A stretch of DNA of 64,000 nt from Methylobacterium sp. WSM2598 (GTDB taxonomy: Bacteria > Pseudomonadota > Alphaproteobacteria > Rhizobiales > Beijerinckiaceae). Positions 8,719 to 17,588 of this stretch are shown here, in pieces. A program made the translations under genes and the position numbers. The DNA is taken from assembly GCF_000379105.1 (NCBI RefSeq), contig NZ_KB900609.1, positions 2,654,365 to 2,718,364 on the forward strand, read 5' to 3'. Positions within the stretch are counted from its first letter, which is position 1. Every line of letters begins with the position of its first letter. The notes under the pieces are model-generated. The model had not been told where the DNA came from and did no database searches. It saw only the letters and a list, made by a program, of their open reading frames with translations.

Positions 8719-10338
8719 TCAGCGGTCCTGGATCCAGCCGCGCAGCACCTCGGCGGTCTCGACCGGGTTCTGGCGCACGATCTCGGCCACGCGCGCGATC
8801 GTCTCGGCCTGGATCTTGCCGTTGATCTTGGCGAACTCGACGAGCTGGCGCGCCGGGCTCTCGGGCAGGGCCGGCGCCCCCTCCCCCTCCGCGCCCGCGG
8901 CCGGCAGGGCCGCGACGGCGGCCAGGGCCGGCTCGGGCGGGGCCTCGGCGGGGAGCACGCGGCGCAGCAGCGGGCGCATGACCGCCAGCACCACCACGAG
9001 CGTCAGCAGGGCCAGGACGGCGAGTTCGACGAGGCGCAGCACCTCCTCCTTGGTGGGCTTCAGGAGCGAGGCGAGGAGCCCCTCCTCCGGAAGCTCGGCC
9101 GGGACGGCGGTGTCGGCGAAGCGCAGGTTGGCGACCTCGACCTGGTCCCCCCGGCCCTTGTCGTAGCCGACCGCCGTGCGCACCAGGGCGGTGATGCGGT
9201 CGAGCTCCTCCTGGCTGCGGGGCGCGTAGACCGGCTTGCCGTCCGGCCCCGGCTGGTAGCTGCCGTCGATGACGACCGCCACCGAGAGGCGCTTGATCCG
9301 GCCGCCCTCGTTGACCTCGGTGCGCGTGACCCGGGAGATCTCGTAATTCGTCGTCTCCTCGTTCTTGTTCGAAGTCTCGCGGGTGCCGTTCGCCTGGGCG
9401 GTCTCGCGGGCGCCCGGCAGCTCGTTGCCGACGCTGACGCCGGTCTCGCCGGGCCCCTGCGAGGCCGAGGTCTCCGAGCGGGTCTGGCTCGAACGCACGA
9501 CCCGGCTCTCGGGATCGAAGCTCTCCGAGCGGCTCTCGATCCGGCTGGGATCGAGCTCGGCCGCGACCTGGACGCGGGCGCGGCCCGCCCCGACGATGCC
9601 CGCCACGATCCCCTCGACCTGCGCGCGCAGGCGCTGCTCCAGGCTGGCCTGCCGCTCGTCGAGGCCGAGGACGGCCTGCGCGTCGTCGCGCCCGGCCCCG
9701 TCCGCCAGGAGGCGCCCGCGCTCGTCCACGATCGAGATCCTCTCGGGCTTGAGCCCCTCCACCGAGGAGGCCACGAGGTGGCGCACCGCCCGCACCTGGC
9801 CGGGATCGAGGTCGCCCGCGAGCTTGAGCACGATGGCGGCGCTCGGAAGCTCCCGGTCGCGGTTGAACAGCCGCTTCTCCGGGATGACGAGGTGGACCCG
9901 CGCCGCCTGCACGCGGCCGATCGCCCGGATCGAGCGGGCGAGTTCCCCCTCCTGGGCGCGCAGGTGGTTGACGTTCTGGACGAAGGTCGTCGTCGAGAAG
10001 GCGTCGCCCTTGTCGAAGAGCTCGTAGCCGACGCCGCCCGCGCTCGGCAGGCCCTTGCCGGCGAGGTCCATGCGCAGGCGGGGCAGGTCGGCACGAGGCG
10101 CCAGGATCGTCTGCCCGAGATCGCCGCGGGTCTCGTAGCGGATGCCCCGCGCCTCCAGGTCCCGGATCACCGCGCCCGCATCCTGCAGGGAGAGGTCCGC
10201 GTAGAGCACGCCCAGTTCGGGCCGCGAGACGCGCAGGATCACGAACGCGAAGAAGCCCACCAGGACGAGCGTGACCGCGCCCATGGCGGCGAGGCGTGCC
10301 GGCCCGAACTTCGCCATCAGATCGAGAACCGGTTGCAC
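8719..10338 (-). CDS. fliF: Flagellar MS-ring protein FliF
   Basis: 539 residues starting with GTG at 10338. TM1 lies at about 18-36 and TM2 at about 437-460. Between them are the ring-building motifs: GVLYADLSLQDAGAVIRDLE, GVGYELFDKGDAFSTTTFVQ, and ARVHLVIPEKRLFNRDRELP. The C-terminal tail that binds FliG is present. It is the first gene of the MS/C-ring operon. Upstream are a palindrome at 10377-10391 and a CtrA-like box at 10400-10414, which fits a class II flagellar promoter controlled by CtrA and, as in Caulobacter, repressed by FlbD. Confidence 0.97.
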   Translation of the reverse strand: MQPVLDLMAKFGPARLAAMGAVTLVLVGFFAFVILRVSRPELGVLYADLSLQDAGAVIRDLEARGIRYETRGDLGQTILAPRADLPRLRMDLAGKGLPSAGGVGYELFDKGDAFSTTTFVQNVNHLRAQEGELARSIRAIGRVQAARVHLVIPEKRLFNRDRELPSAAIVLKLAGDLDPGQVRAVRHLVASSVEGLKPERISIVDERGRLLADGAGRDDAQAVLGLDERQASLEQRLRAQVEGIVAGIVGAGRARVQVAAELDPSRIESRSESFDPESRVVRSSQTRSETSASQGPGETGVSVGNELPGARETAQANGTRETSNKNEETTNYEISRVTRTEVNEGGRIKRLSVAVVIDGSYQPGPDGKPVYAPRSQEELDRITALVRTAVGYDKGRGDQVEVANLRFADTAVPAELPEEGLLASLLKPTKEEVLRLVELAVLALLTLVVVLAVMRPLLRRVLPAEAPPEPALAAVAALPAAGAEGEGAPALPESPARQLVEFAKINGKIQAETIARVAEIVRQNPVETAEVLRGWIQDR

Positions 10339-10376
10339 GACGCGCTCAACCCGCCACAGGGGCCGCTCCGGCCCGT

Positions 10377-10391
10377 AGGCAAAAATTGCCG
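10377..10391. promoter_or_regulatory. Candidate FlbD-type operator at the fliF promoter
   Basis: AGGCA-AAAAT-TGCCG, one base short of the perfect CGGCA-N5-TGCCG palindrome seen at fliK and flgB. It lies immediately downstream of the CtrA-like box, where it would overlap the -10/start region, the expected place for repression. Confidence 0.5.
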
Positions 10392-10399
10392 GCGCATGG

Positions 10400-10414
10400 T
10401 TAGTGGCCGGTTAA
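10400..10414 (-). promoter_or_regulatory. CtrA-like box upstream of fliF
   Basis: Read on the minus strand: TTAA-CCGGCCA-CTAAC, one mismatch from TTAA-N7-TTAAC. It is 62 bp upstream of the fliF start. Its downstream flank (CCATG, then GGCA and TTGCC) is nearly the same as at flgB. Confidence 0.6.
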
Positions 10415-10980
10415 CGGGGCGCCTCGCCGAGTCCGGCAAAGCGCCGCCGCTCCCGGCTCTTCGTCGCGAGACCTAACGGGACGTTGTGCCGGTCCGGACG
10501 ATCGGGCGAGATCGGCGGAATGCGCCGGCTCGACGGCGATGGGCCGGTTCCTCCGACCGGATGTGCGGGGAAGCCGCGCAGCGCGACGGTCCGAACGCGC
10601 CGCCGGGGGCGCGCGACGGGGGTGGAACCCGCAGCCGGGCGATCCCGAATCGTCCGCCCGCGACCGCCATCCTCGGCGCCGCGCCGCCGGCGCGGCCGAT
10701 TCGCGCAGATCGCCACGAGGAAGGTCGCGGCACGCGGCGCAGCCCCGACCGTCCTGGCCGGACCGGCCCTGGCGCAAGGACGGCCGGCGAACGGTTCGGC
10801 GGCGTCCGCCGACGCCGAGGAGAACGACGAGCCCGTGTCGAATTCGGCCGGGGGCGGCGCGCGGCGAGGAGGACGGGCCGGGATCGCCCGGCCGGCGGCC
10901 CGGCCCGTCCGGTCGCCGCCGGAACCATCCGGTCCGCCCGCCCCTTGTCCCGCGATCGTCACGGGACCACGGAGCAGACC
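10415..10980. other. Spacer without a recognised gene (fliF / DUF4126)
   Basis: 566 bp of GC-rich sequence between divergent genes. Several open frames run across it on both strands, but their translations are Arg/Pro/Ala-rich, overlap each other and resemble no family. A GGAG about 10 bp before 10981 serves the downstream gene. Nothing else was identified. Confidence 0.6.
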
Positions 10981-11469
10981 ATGCGGGATCACGTCGCCTC
11001 GTTCGGCATCGGCGTCGCGACGGGCCTGCGGAGCATGACGGCCTGCGCGGCGCTGAGCTGGGCCGCCGCTTCGGGCCGGACGCGGGCGCGGTGGATCCCC
11101 GCCGGGCCGGGCGCCCGCGCGGTCGCGACCGCGGCGGCCCTGGCCGAGATGGCGGGCGACAAGATGCCCTTCGCGCCCGACCGCCGGATCCCGCCCTCCG
11201 TCCTGGCGCGGCTCGTCATCGGGGCGGCCGGCGGCGCGGCCCTGGCCGGGCGGGTCTCGCCCGGAGGCGGGGCCGTCGCCGGGATGGCCGGCGCCCTCGC
11301 CGGCACCCTGCTGGGCCGCGCCGCGCGCGGCGCCCGCACGCGCACCGCCTCCGACTGGGCCCGCGCGCTGTCCGAGGACGCGGCCGCCGCCGGGCTCGCC
11401 GCGCTCGCCGTCCGCTCCGCCGCACCGCCCGAAGGCCGGACGGAGCGACCGGCTCCCGTCCGCCCCTAG
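10981..11469 (+). CDS. DUF4126-like small membrane protein
   Basis: 162 residues: an N-terminal SFGIGVATGLRSMTACAALSW segment, a central GDKMP stretch, then Gly/Ala-rich hydrophobic segments (LVIGAAGGAALAGR, AVAGMAGALAGTLLGRAARG) and a final predicted helix in the DWARALSEDAAAAGLAALAV region. The GLRSMT and ADKxP-like elements are typical of DUF4126 membrane proteins, whose function is unknown. The start is supported by GGAGCAGACC before the ATG. It stands alone, with no operon partner. Confidence 0.7.
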   Translation: MRDHVASFGIGVATGLRSMTACAALSWAAASGRTRARWIPAGPGARAVATAAALAEMAGDKMPFAPDRRIPPSVLARLVIGAAGGAALAGRVSPGGGAVAGMAGALAGTLLGRAARGARTRTASDWARALSEDAAAAGLAALAVRSAAPPEGRTERPAPVRP

Positions 11470-11575
11470 ACCCGAACCGCCCCCGCCGCGCGGCGCCGGA
11501 TTGCCGCCGCCGCGGAAGGCGCGACCCGCCTCAGGCCCCGAGCGCCTGCCTCGGCCGCGGGTTCAGAAGATCTCT

Positions 11576-11800
11576 TTAATCTTTGGGCGCGGTCGGATCA
11601 TCGGCACTGGCGCCGCGCATTGCTTCGCTCTCGGCTCCAGGCTTGCCACTGATATCCAGCGGCGAGACCAGGTGATAGAGAACCAAAGAATCAAGCTCGA
11701 TCCACGGCAGCTCTGCCCTCTGCACCAATTGGAGTGCATGATCGGCCGATATCTGATGCTCGAGCGCGATCATTTGGACTGTCTTCCATCCCGGCGACAT
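11576..11800 (-). CDS. Hypothetical 74-residue protein
   Basis: MSPGWKTVQMIALEHQISAD starts a short hydrophilic protein with an alternating Leu/Val helix (DHALQLVQRAELPWIELDSL). No family was recognised. The ATG is preceded by AAAGAGAGAACAAAAATC, a plausible ribosome-binding site. The local base composition is clearly lower in GC than its neighbours and codon use is atypical (ATT, AAA, TTG), suggesting acquired DNA. The same stretch is also open on the plus strand, so the call is tentative. Confidence 0.45.
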   Translation of the reverse strand: MSPGWKTVQMIALEHQISADHALQLVQRAELPWIELDSLVLYHLVSPLDISGKPGAESEAMRGASADDPTAPKD

Positions 11801-12032
11801 GATTTTTGTTCTCTCTTTGGAGAATACTTAGGTTCAATCATCGTATACGGCGCAGCAATCCGCGCCCCAGCGCGAATGCAGGGAGAGAGATCTATGATTC
11901 GCTGATCCCTGTCGCAAGCACCCGGTCCGTCCGCGCAGATCGGGCGGCCATGGCGCGGCAAATGGTTGCGCGGCGCGAACCGCGCCCTCGCCCAAGGCTT
12001 GTCGTCCGCGTGGACAACCGCAGGAGGGGTGC

Positions 12033-12227
12033 ATGGCCGAGACCCGGAAACCGCTCAACCCGCTGGAGCGGGAGGAGGCGATCGGCATCAGGGACGGCAG
12101 CGATCACGCCGGGGAGCCCGTCACCGACAGCCGCCACGGCGTCGGGACCGCGGCGCCGGCGGAGCGTCCGGCCACCCGGGACGGCGAGGCGCGCGACGGG
12201 GGCACCGCGGGCCGCCGCGGGACCTGA
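12033..12227 (+). CDS. Small hydrophilic hypothetical protein
   Basis: 64 residues, MAETRKPLNPLEREEAIGIR followed by a Gly/Asp/Arg-rich, probably disordered tail. A strong Shine-Dalgarno (GGAGGGGTGC before ATG) and almost exclusively G/C third positions support real translation. No known domain. It resembles other short, charged, low-complexity proteins in this window (34620-35026). Confidence 0.6.
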   Translation: MAETRKPLNPLEREEAIGIRDGSDHAGEPVTDSRHGVGTAAPAERPATRDGEARDGGTAGRRGT

Positions 12228-12518
12228 GGCCGGCGGCGATTCCCCGCGAGCGCCGTTCGCCAGGCGCGGCGTCGGCGCGCCCCGGCGCGATGCTCCGCGA
12301 CCGATCAGCGGCCGGACGCGCCCCGTTTCCGGGCCGTCGGCCCGAGGCGCCGGCCGGCGCGCCGGCCCTGACCAGGGCCTCGCGCCGGCGCGTCCAGGCT
12401 CTCCCTCGCGAGCGATGGCCAGCGGGCGCGGCGCGTGCGGCACCCGCCATGCCGAGGAGCGTCGTGCCGGGCTCGCGCGGCGCGCGGTCGGGACGGACCT
12501 GCGCGGGCCCGCGCGGCC

Positions 12519-13346
12519 TCAGGCCGGGACCGCCCCGCCGAGCAGGTGCTCCAGGATGCGGCCTTCCAGGGCGGCGAGGGCCGGGTCGCCGCGGCGGCGC
12601 GGGCGCGGCACCGTCACGGGGAGGTCGAGGGCGATCACGCCCGCCTCCACCACCAGGATGCGGTCGGCGAGCGCCACCGCCTCGGCGACGTCGTGGGTGA
12701 CCAGCAGCGCCGTGAAGCCCTGAAGCTGCCAGATCCGCTCGATCAGGTCCTGCATGCCGATGCGTGTGAGGGCATCGAGGGCGCCGAGAGGCTCGTCGAG
12801 GGCGAGGAGTCCCGGGCGGCCGACCAGGGCGCGGGCGAGCGCCACGCGCTGGCGCTGCCCGCCCGAGAGCGTCGCGGGCCATTGGCCGGCCTTGTCCGAC
12901 AGGCCGACCTCCGCGAGGGCGGCCGCGGCGCGCGCCCGGCGCGCCCGCCGGGCGCCCTCCTCGCCGAGGCCGACCGCGACGTTGTCGAGCACCCGCGCCC
13001 AGGGCAGCAGGCGCGGCTCCTGGAACATGATCCGGCGCAGCCGGCGCGGATCCCGCCCCTCGCGCGGGCCGGCCTCCAGGGTGACCTCGCCCGCGCTCGG
13101 CGCCTCCAGGCCGAGGACGAGGCGCAGCAGGGTGCTCTTGCCGCAGCCGGAGCGCCCGACCACCGCCACGAACTGGCCGGCCGGGATCGCGAGGTCGAGG
13201 CCGCGCAGGACCGGCCTCCCGTCGAAGGACTTCGCGAGGCCGCGCAGCCCGACGGCGAGGCCCGCCGAGGCGGGTGCGGGGGCGCGGCGCGGGGGCGCCG
13301 GGGAGAGGGCCGCCTCGTCGAGCCGGCGCAGGGCGGTGACGGTCAT
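12519..13346 (-). CDS. ssuB: ABC transporter ATP-binding protein, SsuB/TauB type
   Basis: 275 residues. Walker [10 protein letters not shown] (about 64-72), Q-loop FQEPRLLPW, signature [15 protein letters not shown], Walker [14 protein letters not shown] and H-loop [13 protein letters not shown] are intact. The Q-loop context and the ATAL-type GALDALTR are those of nitrate/sulfonate/taurine importers. It energises the permease encoded 31 bp upstream (13378-14196). An Ala/Pro-rich N-terminal extension of about 28 residues precedes the nucleotide-binding domain. The substrate is inferred to be an alkanesulfonate or a related oxyanion. Confidence 0.85.
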   Translation of the reverse strand: MTVTALRRLDEAALSPAPPRRAPAPASAGLAVGLRGLAKSFDGRPVLRGLDLAIPAGQFVAVVGRSGCGKSTLLRLVLGLEAPSAGEVTLEAGPREGRDPRRLRRIMFQEPRLLPWARVLDNVAVGLGEEGARRARRARAAAALAEVGLSDKAGQWPATLSGGQRQRVALARALVGRPGLLALDEPLGALDALTRIGMQDLIERIWQLQGFTALLVTHDVAEAVALADRILVVEAGVIALDLPVTVPRPRRRGDPALAALEGRILEHLLGGAVPA

Positions 13347-13377
13347 GGTCGCTCGTCGCTGTGGGGGATGAGGGAGG

Positions 13378-14196
13378 TCAGGCGGCCCGGTAGGCCGGGT
13401 TCCAGGACAGGCAGAGCCGCTCGAGCCGGCGCGTCAGCACGTCCGCCACCTTGCCGAGCAGGGCGTAGATCAGGATCGCCAGCACCACGACGTCGACCAG
13501 CATGAACTCGCGGGCCTGCATCGCCATGTAGCCGAGCCCGGACGAGGCCGAGATGGTCTCGGCCACGATGAGGGTCAGCCACATGATGCCGAGCGCGTAG
13601 CGCAGGCCGACGAAGATCGACGGCAGCGCCCCCGGCAGCACCACGCGCAGGAACAGGCTGGCCGGCGACAGGCCGTAGACCCGCCCCATCTCGATCAGCT
13701 GCGGGTCGACGGCGCGGATGCCGTGCAGCGTGTTGGCGTAGATCGGGAAGAACACGCCGAGCGCCACCAGGAACAGCTTCGCCTCCTCGCCGATGCCGAA
13801 CCACAGGATGACGAGGGGGATCAGCGACAGGTGCGGCACGTTGCGGATCATCTGCACGGTCGTGTCGGTGAGCCGGTCGGCGGCCCGCGACAGGCCGTTG
13901 GCGAGGCCGAGCGCGAAGCCGATGCCGCCGCCGACCAGGAAGCCCGCCGCCGCGCGCAGGAAGCTCACCCACAGGTTCGTCCACAATTCGCCCGTGCGGC
14001 CGAGCCGCCAGCCCGCCGCCGCCACGTCGAGGGGCGCCGGCATGAACCGGGTCGAGACCAGGCCGAGGGAACTCGCGGCCTGCCAGCCGACCAGGATCAG
14101 GACGGGCAGGAGCCAGGGCGTCAGGCGCGCGGCGGCCGGGGCGAGGACGCCCGCCGGGAGGCCGCCGCGCGCGGGCGCGGGCGCGCCGGCCCTCAC
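13378..14196 (-). CDS. ssuC: ABC transporter permease, SsuC/TauC type
   Basis: 272 residues with about six membrane segments and the BPD_transp_1 fold. The EAA-like cytoplasmic loop reads [30 protein letters not shown]. The start is GTG and overlaps the stop of the FMN reductase gene in a GTGA arrangement, so translation is probably coupled. Motifs such as [19 protein letters not shown] are typical of sulfonate/nitrate/taurine permeases. No periplasmic binding protein or SsuD monooxygenase gene is present in this window, so the exact substrate cannot be fixed. Confidence 0.85.
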   Translation of the reverse strand: MRAGAPAPARGGLPAGVLAPAAARLTPWLLPVLILVGWQAASSLGLVSTRFMPAPLDVAAAGWRLGRTGELWTNLWVSFLRAAAGFLVGGGIGFALGLANGLSRAADRLTDTTVQMIRNVPHLSLIPLVILWFGIGEEAKLFLVALGVFFPIYANTLHGIRAVDPQLIEMGRVYGLSPASLFLRVVLPGALPSIFVGLRYALGIMWLTLIVAETISASSGLGYMAMQAREFMLVDVVVLAILIYALLGKVADVLTRRLERLCLSWNPAYRAA

Positions 14197-14855
14197 CGGC
14201 CCGCCCCGGCGCGGGTGGCGGGCGGCTGCGCCGCCCCGGCGCTTTGGCCGAGATGCGCCGCTACGGCGCCTTGGTGCAGGAGCGCCGTCCCGGCGCCTTG
14301 GTGCAGGAGCGCCGCCCCGGCGCCTTGGTGCAGGAGCGCCGCGAGCTGGCCGGCCGCCTCGCCAACCCGCGCGCGGATCGCCGGCGCGACGAGGACGCCG
14401 TCCTGGAAGTCGGGGTCGGAGGCGTAGACCGCGCTCGGCACCGCCAGCGCCGCGAAGAAGCCGAGGAGCGGCCGGAAGGAATGCTCCACCACCAGGGCGT
14501 GGCGCGCGCCCCCGCCCGTCGCCGCGATGGCGACCGGCTTGTTCGCCAGCGCGGCCGGGTCGACGAGGTCGAAGACGTGCTTGAACAGGCCCGTATAGGC
14601 GCCCTTGTAGACCGGCGAGCCGACCACGAGGGCGTCCGCCTGCTCGATCGCGTCGATGATCCGGCGGGCCGGCAGCGGCAGCTGGTCGCGCGTCCAGGCC
14701 GCGCCGAGCCCCGGCCCCGCATCGACGAGGTCGTAGAGGCGGACCTCGACGGCCGCGCGGGCGGCGGTCTCCTCGGCGATGGCCTCGACGAGGGCGCGGG
14801 TCTTGGAGGGGCGCTGCAGGTTGGCGCTGAAGCCGACGAGTTTCGGACGCGTCAT
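14193..14855 (-). CDS. ssuE: NADPH-dependent FMN reductase, SsuE/MsuE-like
   Basis: 220 residues. The N-terminus LVGFSANLQRPSKTRALVEA and the VVGSPVYKGAYTGLFKHVFD loop are the flavodoxin-like phosphate and flavin-contacting parts of the SsuE family, which supplies FMNH2 to two-component sulfonate monooxygenases. It is the first gene of a coupled three-gene unit with the permease and ATPase, which supports a sulfur-scavenging role. The C-terminal 45 residues are unusual: three 9-residue repeats around ALLHQGAG, encoded by 27-bp tandem units. Confidence 0.85.
   Translation of the reverse strand: MTRPKLVGFSANLQRPSKTRALVEAIAEETAARAAVEVRLYDLVDAGPGLGAAWTRDQLPLPARRIIDAIEQADALVVGSPVYKGAYTGLFKHVFDLVDPAALANKPVAIAATGGGARHALVVEHSFRPLLGFFAALAVPSAVYASDPDFQDGVLVAPAIRARVGEAAGQLAALLHQGAGAALLHQGAGTALLHQGAVAAHLGQSAGAAQPPATRAGAGR
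14264..14344 (-). repeat. Three 27-bp tandem units in the FMN reductase gene
   Basis: Near-identical units at 14264-14290, 14291-14317 and 14318-14344 encode three copies of an LLHQGAG-containing nonapeptide. Units differ by only one to three bases, pointing to recent slippage expansion at the C-terminus, outside the flavin-binding fold. Confidence 0.9.
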
Positions 14856-15326
14856 CGGGGGATTCCGCTGCGTAAGGGGGCGGTCGCGCGGCCGGGCCGC
14901 CACGAGGAGAGCGACCGCGGACGGAGATGAATGCTCGGCCAGAACTTGCCCTCGGTCAATGAAATGTTCCTTTAAAAGAACAAGACCTCGGAGGCGGGCC
15001 TCCTTCCCGACCGGCCCGGCAGAGAAGACTCTCCTGCATCGCCGCCGGTTCGGCTGGGATCGGCGGGGCGCGGGACCGGCCGGGCGCCGGCTCTTGTCCG
15101 GTTTATCGAACGATGCGGCGGCCCGCCCGATGCCGCGCGCCGGGCGCGGCGGTCCCGGGCCGGCGCGCCGCACGCTCCCGCACGGATCCGCACCGGATCC
15201 GGACCGGCGCGCCCGCCGGTGCGGAGCGCGACGCAACGAGGGCGAAGCTGCCCGTGGCGGCGCCCTGCCGCTTCGGCGAGCCTGCACGTGACCGGCCCGT
15301 GCGGCCGGGTCACCCGGAGTTCCCCG
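14856..15326. other. Divergent spacer (ssuE / sortase target) without a gene
   Basis: 471 bp. It holds a 16-bp near-palindrome at 14966-14981 in an AT-richer patch (14955-14990), and otherwise GC-rich sequence with no convincing open frame. Promoters for both divergent units must lie here, but no clear -35/-10 was found. Confidence 0.6.
14966..14981. promoter_or_regulatory. Near-perfect palindrome upstream of ssuE
   Basis: GTTCCTTTAAAAGAAC pairs at seven of eight positions. It lies 111 bp upstream of the FMN reductase ATG in an AT-rich island, the profile of an operator for a dimeric regulator. No regulator of sulfur metabolism is encoded adjacent to it. Confidence 0.4.
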
Positions 15327-17588
15327 ATGCTGCTCACGCCCCTCCCGGCGGCGCGCGCCCGCGCGCCGCGCGCCGACGCTCGGCCGACCGCTCGGCCGAC
15401 CTCTTGGCCGACCTCTTGGCCGACCGCTCGGCCGACCTCTTGGCCGACCTCTTGGCCGACCGCTTGGCCGGCCGCCCTGCGCCGGGCGCTCGCCCTCTCG
15501 GCGCCCGTCCTCCTCGGCCTGCTCGCCTGGCTCGGCGGCCTCGACGGCGCCCGCGCCGCACCGGGCGGCGGGGCGCTGCTGCTGCGCGGCCCGGCCCGCG
15601 AGGCCGCGCCGGTCGAGGCGCCGCGCCTGCGGACCGACATCGCCGTGACGGTGAGCGGCGCCACCGCCCGCGCCACGCTCACCCAGGTCTTCCGCAACAC
15701 CACCGACCAGTGGGTCGAGGGCACCTACGTCTTCCCGCTGCCGGAGGACGCCGCCGTCGACACGATGACGCTCGTCGTCGGCGATCGCGTCATCGCGGGG
15801 GAGATCCGCGCGCGCGAGGCCGCCCGCACGGCCTACGAGGCCGCGCGCGAGTCCGGCCGCGCCGCCGCCCTCACCGAGCAGGAGCGCCCGAACCTGTTCA
15901 CCACCAGCGTGGCCAATATCGGCCCCGGCGAGACCGTGCTGGTGCAGATCGCGTTCCAGCAGCCGGTGCGGCTGTCGGGCGGCAGCCACGCCCTGCGCCT
16001 GCCCCTGGTCGTCGCGCCCCGCTACAGCCCGGCGCCCGGCCTGCTCCGGCCGGCCGCCGAGGGGCCGGCGCGCGACCCGGTGCCCGACCGGGCGCGGATC
16101 GCCCCGCCGGTCCTCGATCCGGCCGTGCACGGGCCCGTCAACCCGGTGACGCTCACCGTCACCCTGCGGGCCGGCTTCCCCCTGGGGACGGTGGAGAGCG
16201 CCACCCACGCGATCCGCGTCGAGGAGACCGGCCCCGACAGCCGCCGGGTGACCCTCGCGGACGGCCCCGTGCCGGCGGACCGCGACTTCGCGCTGACCTG
16301 GCGCGCCGCTCCCAGCGCCGCGCCCGCGGTCGGGCTCTTCCGCGAGCGGGTCGGGGAGGACGAGTACCTGCTCGCCGTGGTGACGCCGCCCGAGGGGCGG
16401 GCGCCGGCGCGGCGGCCCCGCGAGGTCACCTTCGTGATCGACAATTCCGGCTCCATGGCCGGCGCCTCGATGCGGCAGGCCAAGGCGAGCCTGCTCGTGG
16501 CCCTCGACCGGCTCGGCCCGGCCGACCGCTTCAACGTGATCCGCTTCGACGACACCATGGACCTGCTCTTCCCGGCCCCGGTCCCGGCCGACGAGGCGCA
16601 TCGCGACGCCGCCCGCACCTTCGTGGCGGCCCTGGAGGCGCGGGGCGGGACCGAGATGCTGCCGCCCCTGCGGGCCGCCCTCGCCGACCCGCATCCCGAG
16701 GAGGGCGACCGCGTGCGCCAGATCGTGTTCCTGACCGACGGCGCGATCGGCAACGAGGAGCAGATCTTCTCCGCGATCAGCGCCGGGCGGGGCCGCTCGC
16801 GCCTGTTCATGATCGGCATCGGCTCGGCCCCGAACGGGCACCTGATGACCCACGCGGCGGAACTCGGCGGCGGCAGCTACACGGCGATCGGCACGATCGA
16901 CCAGGTGGCGGAGCGCACGGCCGAGCTGCTCGCCAAGCTGGAGAGCCCGGTCGTCACCGACCTCGCGGCCGCCTTCTCGGAGCCCGGCGTCGAGGCGACC
17001 CCGCGCCTCCTGCCCGACCTCTACCGGGGCGAGCCGGTGGTCCTCGCCGCCCGCCTGCGGGCGGCGACCGGCACGCTGACCCTGCGCGGGCGGATCGGCG
17101 AGGCGCCCTGGCAGCAGGTGCTGACCCTCGCCGAGGCGCGGGAGGGCAGCGGCATCTCCAAGCTCTGGGCGCGGGCGAAGATCGGCGAGGCCGAGACCGC
17201 CCGCCTCACCGGCCGCATGAGCGCCGAGGCCGCCGACGCCGCGATCCTGCGGCTCGCCCTGGCGCACCGGCTGACGACCCGGCTCACCAGCCTCGTCGCC
17301 CTCGACGTCACCCCGCGGCGACCGCCGGGCGTCGCCCTCACGGCCGCCGACCTGCCCCTGAACCTGCCGGCGGGCTGGGACTTTTCGGCTTTGTTCGGCG
17401 GCGAGGGGCGGCTGCCCCGCGCGCGGCGGGCCGAGGCTCCCGTCCCGCGCGCCGCGCAGGAGGGCCGCGGGGTCGACCTGCCGCAGACCGGGACCGACGC
17501 GCCGGCCCTGCTCTGGCTCGGCCTCGTGCTGGCCGGCCTCGGCGCCGGGCTGCTCGGGCGCGGCGCGGGCTCGCGGAGGCCGGCGTGA
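15327..17588 (+). CDS. VIT/vWA-domain surface protein with C-terminal LPQTG sorting signal
   Basis: 753 residues. After a repeat-rich basic N-terminus, a hydrophobic signal segment lies at about 52-78. A VIT (vault/inter-alpha-trypsin) domain spans roughly 90-210 (ATLTQVFRNTTDQWVEGTYVF, EAARTAYEAARESGRAAAL). A von Willebrand A domain follows at about 365-540 with MIDAS residues DNSGS (372-376). The C-terminus has LPQTG (718-722), a hydrophobic helix and GSRRPA, a complete cell-wall-type sorting signal. This matches the family named marine proteobacterial sortase target protein. The sortase gene overlaps its stop codon (GTGA), so the pair is translationally coupled. It is probably an envelope-anchored adhesin-like protein; the attachment site in a Gram-negative cell is unknown. 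Confidence 0.92.
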   Translation: MLLTPLPAARARAPRADARPTARPTSWPTSWPTARPTSWPTSWPTAWPAALRRALALSAPVLLGLLAWLGGLDGARAAPGGGALLLRGPAREAAPVEAPRLRTDIAVTVSGATARATLTQVFRNTTDQWVEGTYVFPLPEDAAVDTMTLVVGDRVIAGEIRAREAARTAYEAARESGRAAALTEQERPNLFTTSVANIGPGETVLVQIAFQQPVRLSGGSHALRLPLVVAPRYSPAPGLLRPAAEGPARDPVPDRARIAPPVLDPAVHGPVNPVTLTVTLRAGFPLGTVESATHAIRVEETGPDSRRVTLADGPVPADRDFALTWRAAPSAAPAVGLFRERVGEDEYLLAVVTPPEGRAPARRPREVTFVIDNSGSMAGASMRQAKASLLVALDRLGPADRFNVIRFDDTMDLLFPAPVPADEAHRDAARTFVAALEARGGTEMLPPLRAALADPHPEEGDRVRQIVFLTDGAIGNEEQIFSAISAGRGRSRLFMIGIGSAPNGHLMTHAAELGGGSYTAIGTIDQVAERTAELLAKLESPVVTDLAAAFSEPGVEATPRLLPDLYRGEPVVLAARLRAATGTLTLRGRIGEAPWQQVLTLAEAREGSGISKLWARAKIGEAETARLTGRMSAEAADAAILRLALAHRLTTRLTSLVALDVTPRRPPGVALTAADLPLNLPAGWDFSALFGGEGRLPRARRAEAPVPRAAQEGRGVDLPQTGTDAPALLWLGLVLAGLGAGLLGRGAGSRRPA
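15377..15472 (+). repeat. Eight 12-bp in-frame tandem units before the signal segment
   Basis: Two unit types alternate: CGCTCGGCCGAC (ARPT) and CTCTTGGCCGAC (SWPT), in the order A-A-B-B-A-B-B-A, the last A degenerate (AWPA). The unit length keeps the frame, so length variants would change only the basic, Trp-rich region in front of the signal segment. Confidence 0.9.

Noticed and set aside
10339..10980. Overlapping open frames in the fliF / DUF4126 spacer
   Set aside because: Up to five frames are open at once, none has codon bias or a family resemblance.
15377..15472. CRISPR-like array
   Set aside because: The 12-bp units are directly adjacent, without spacers, and in frame within a coding sequence; no cas genes are present.
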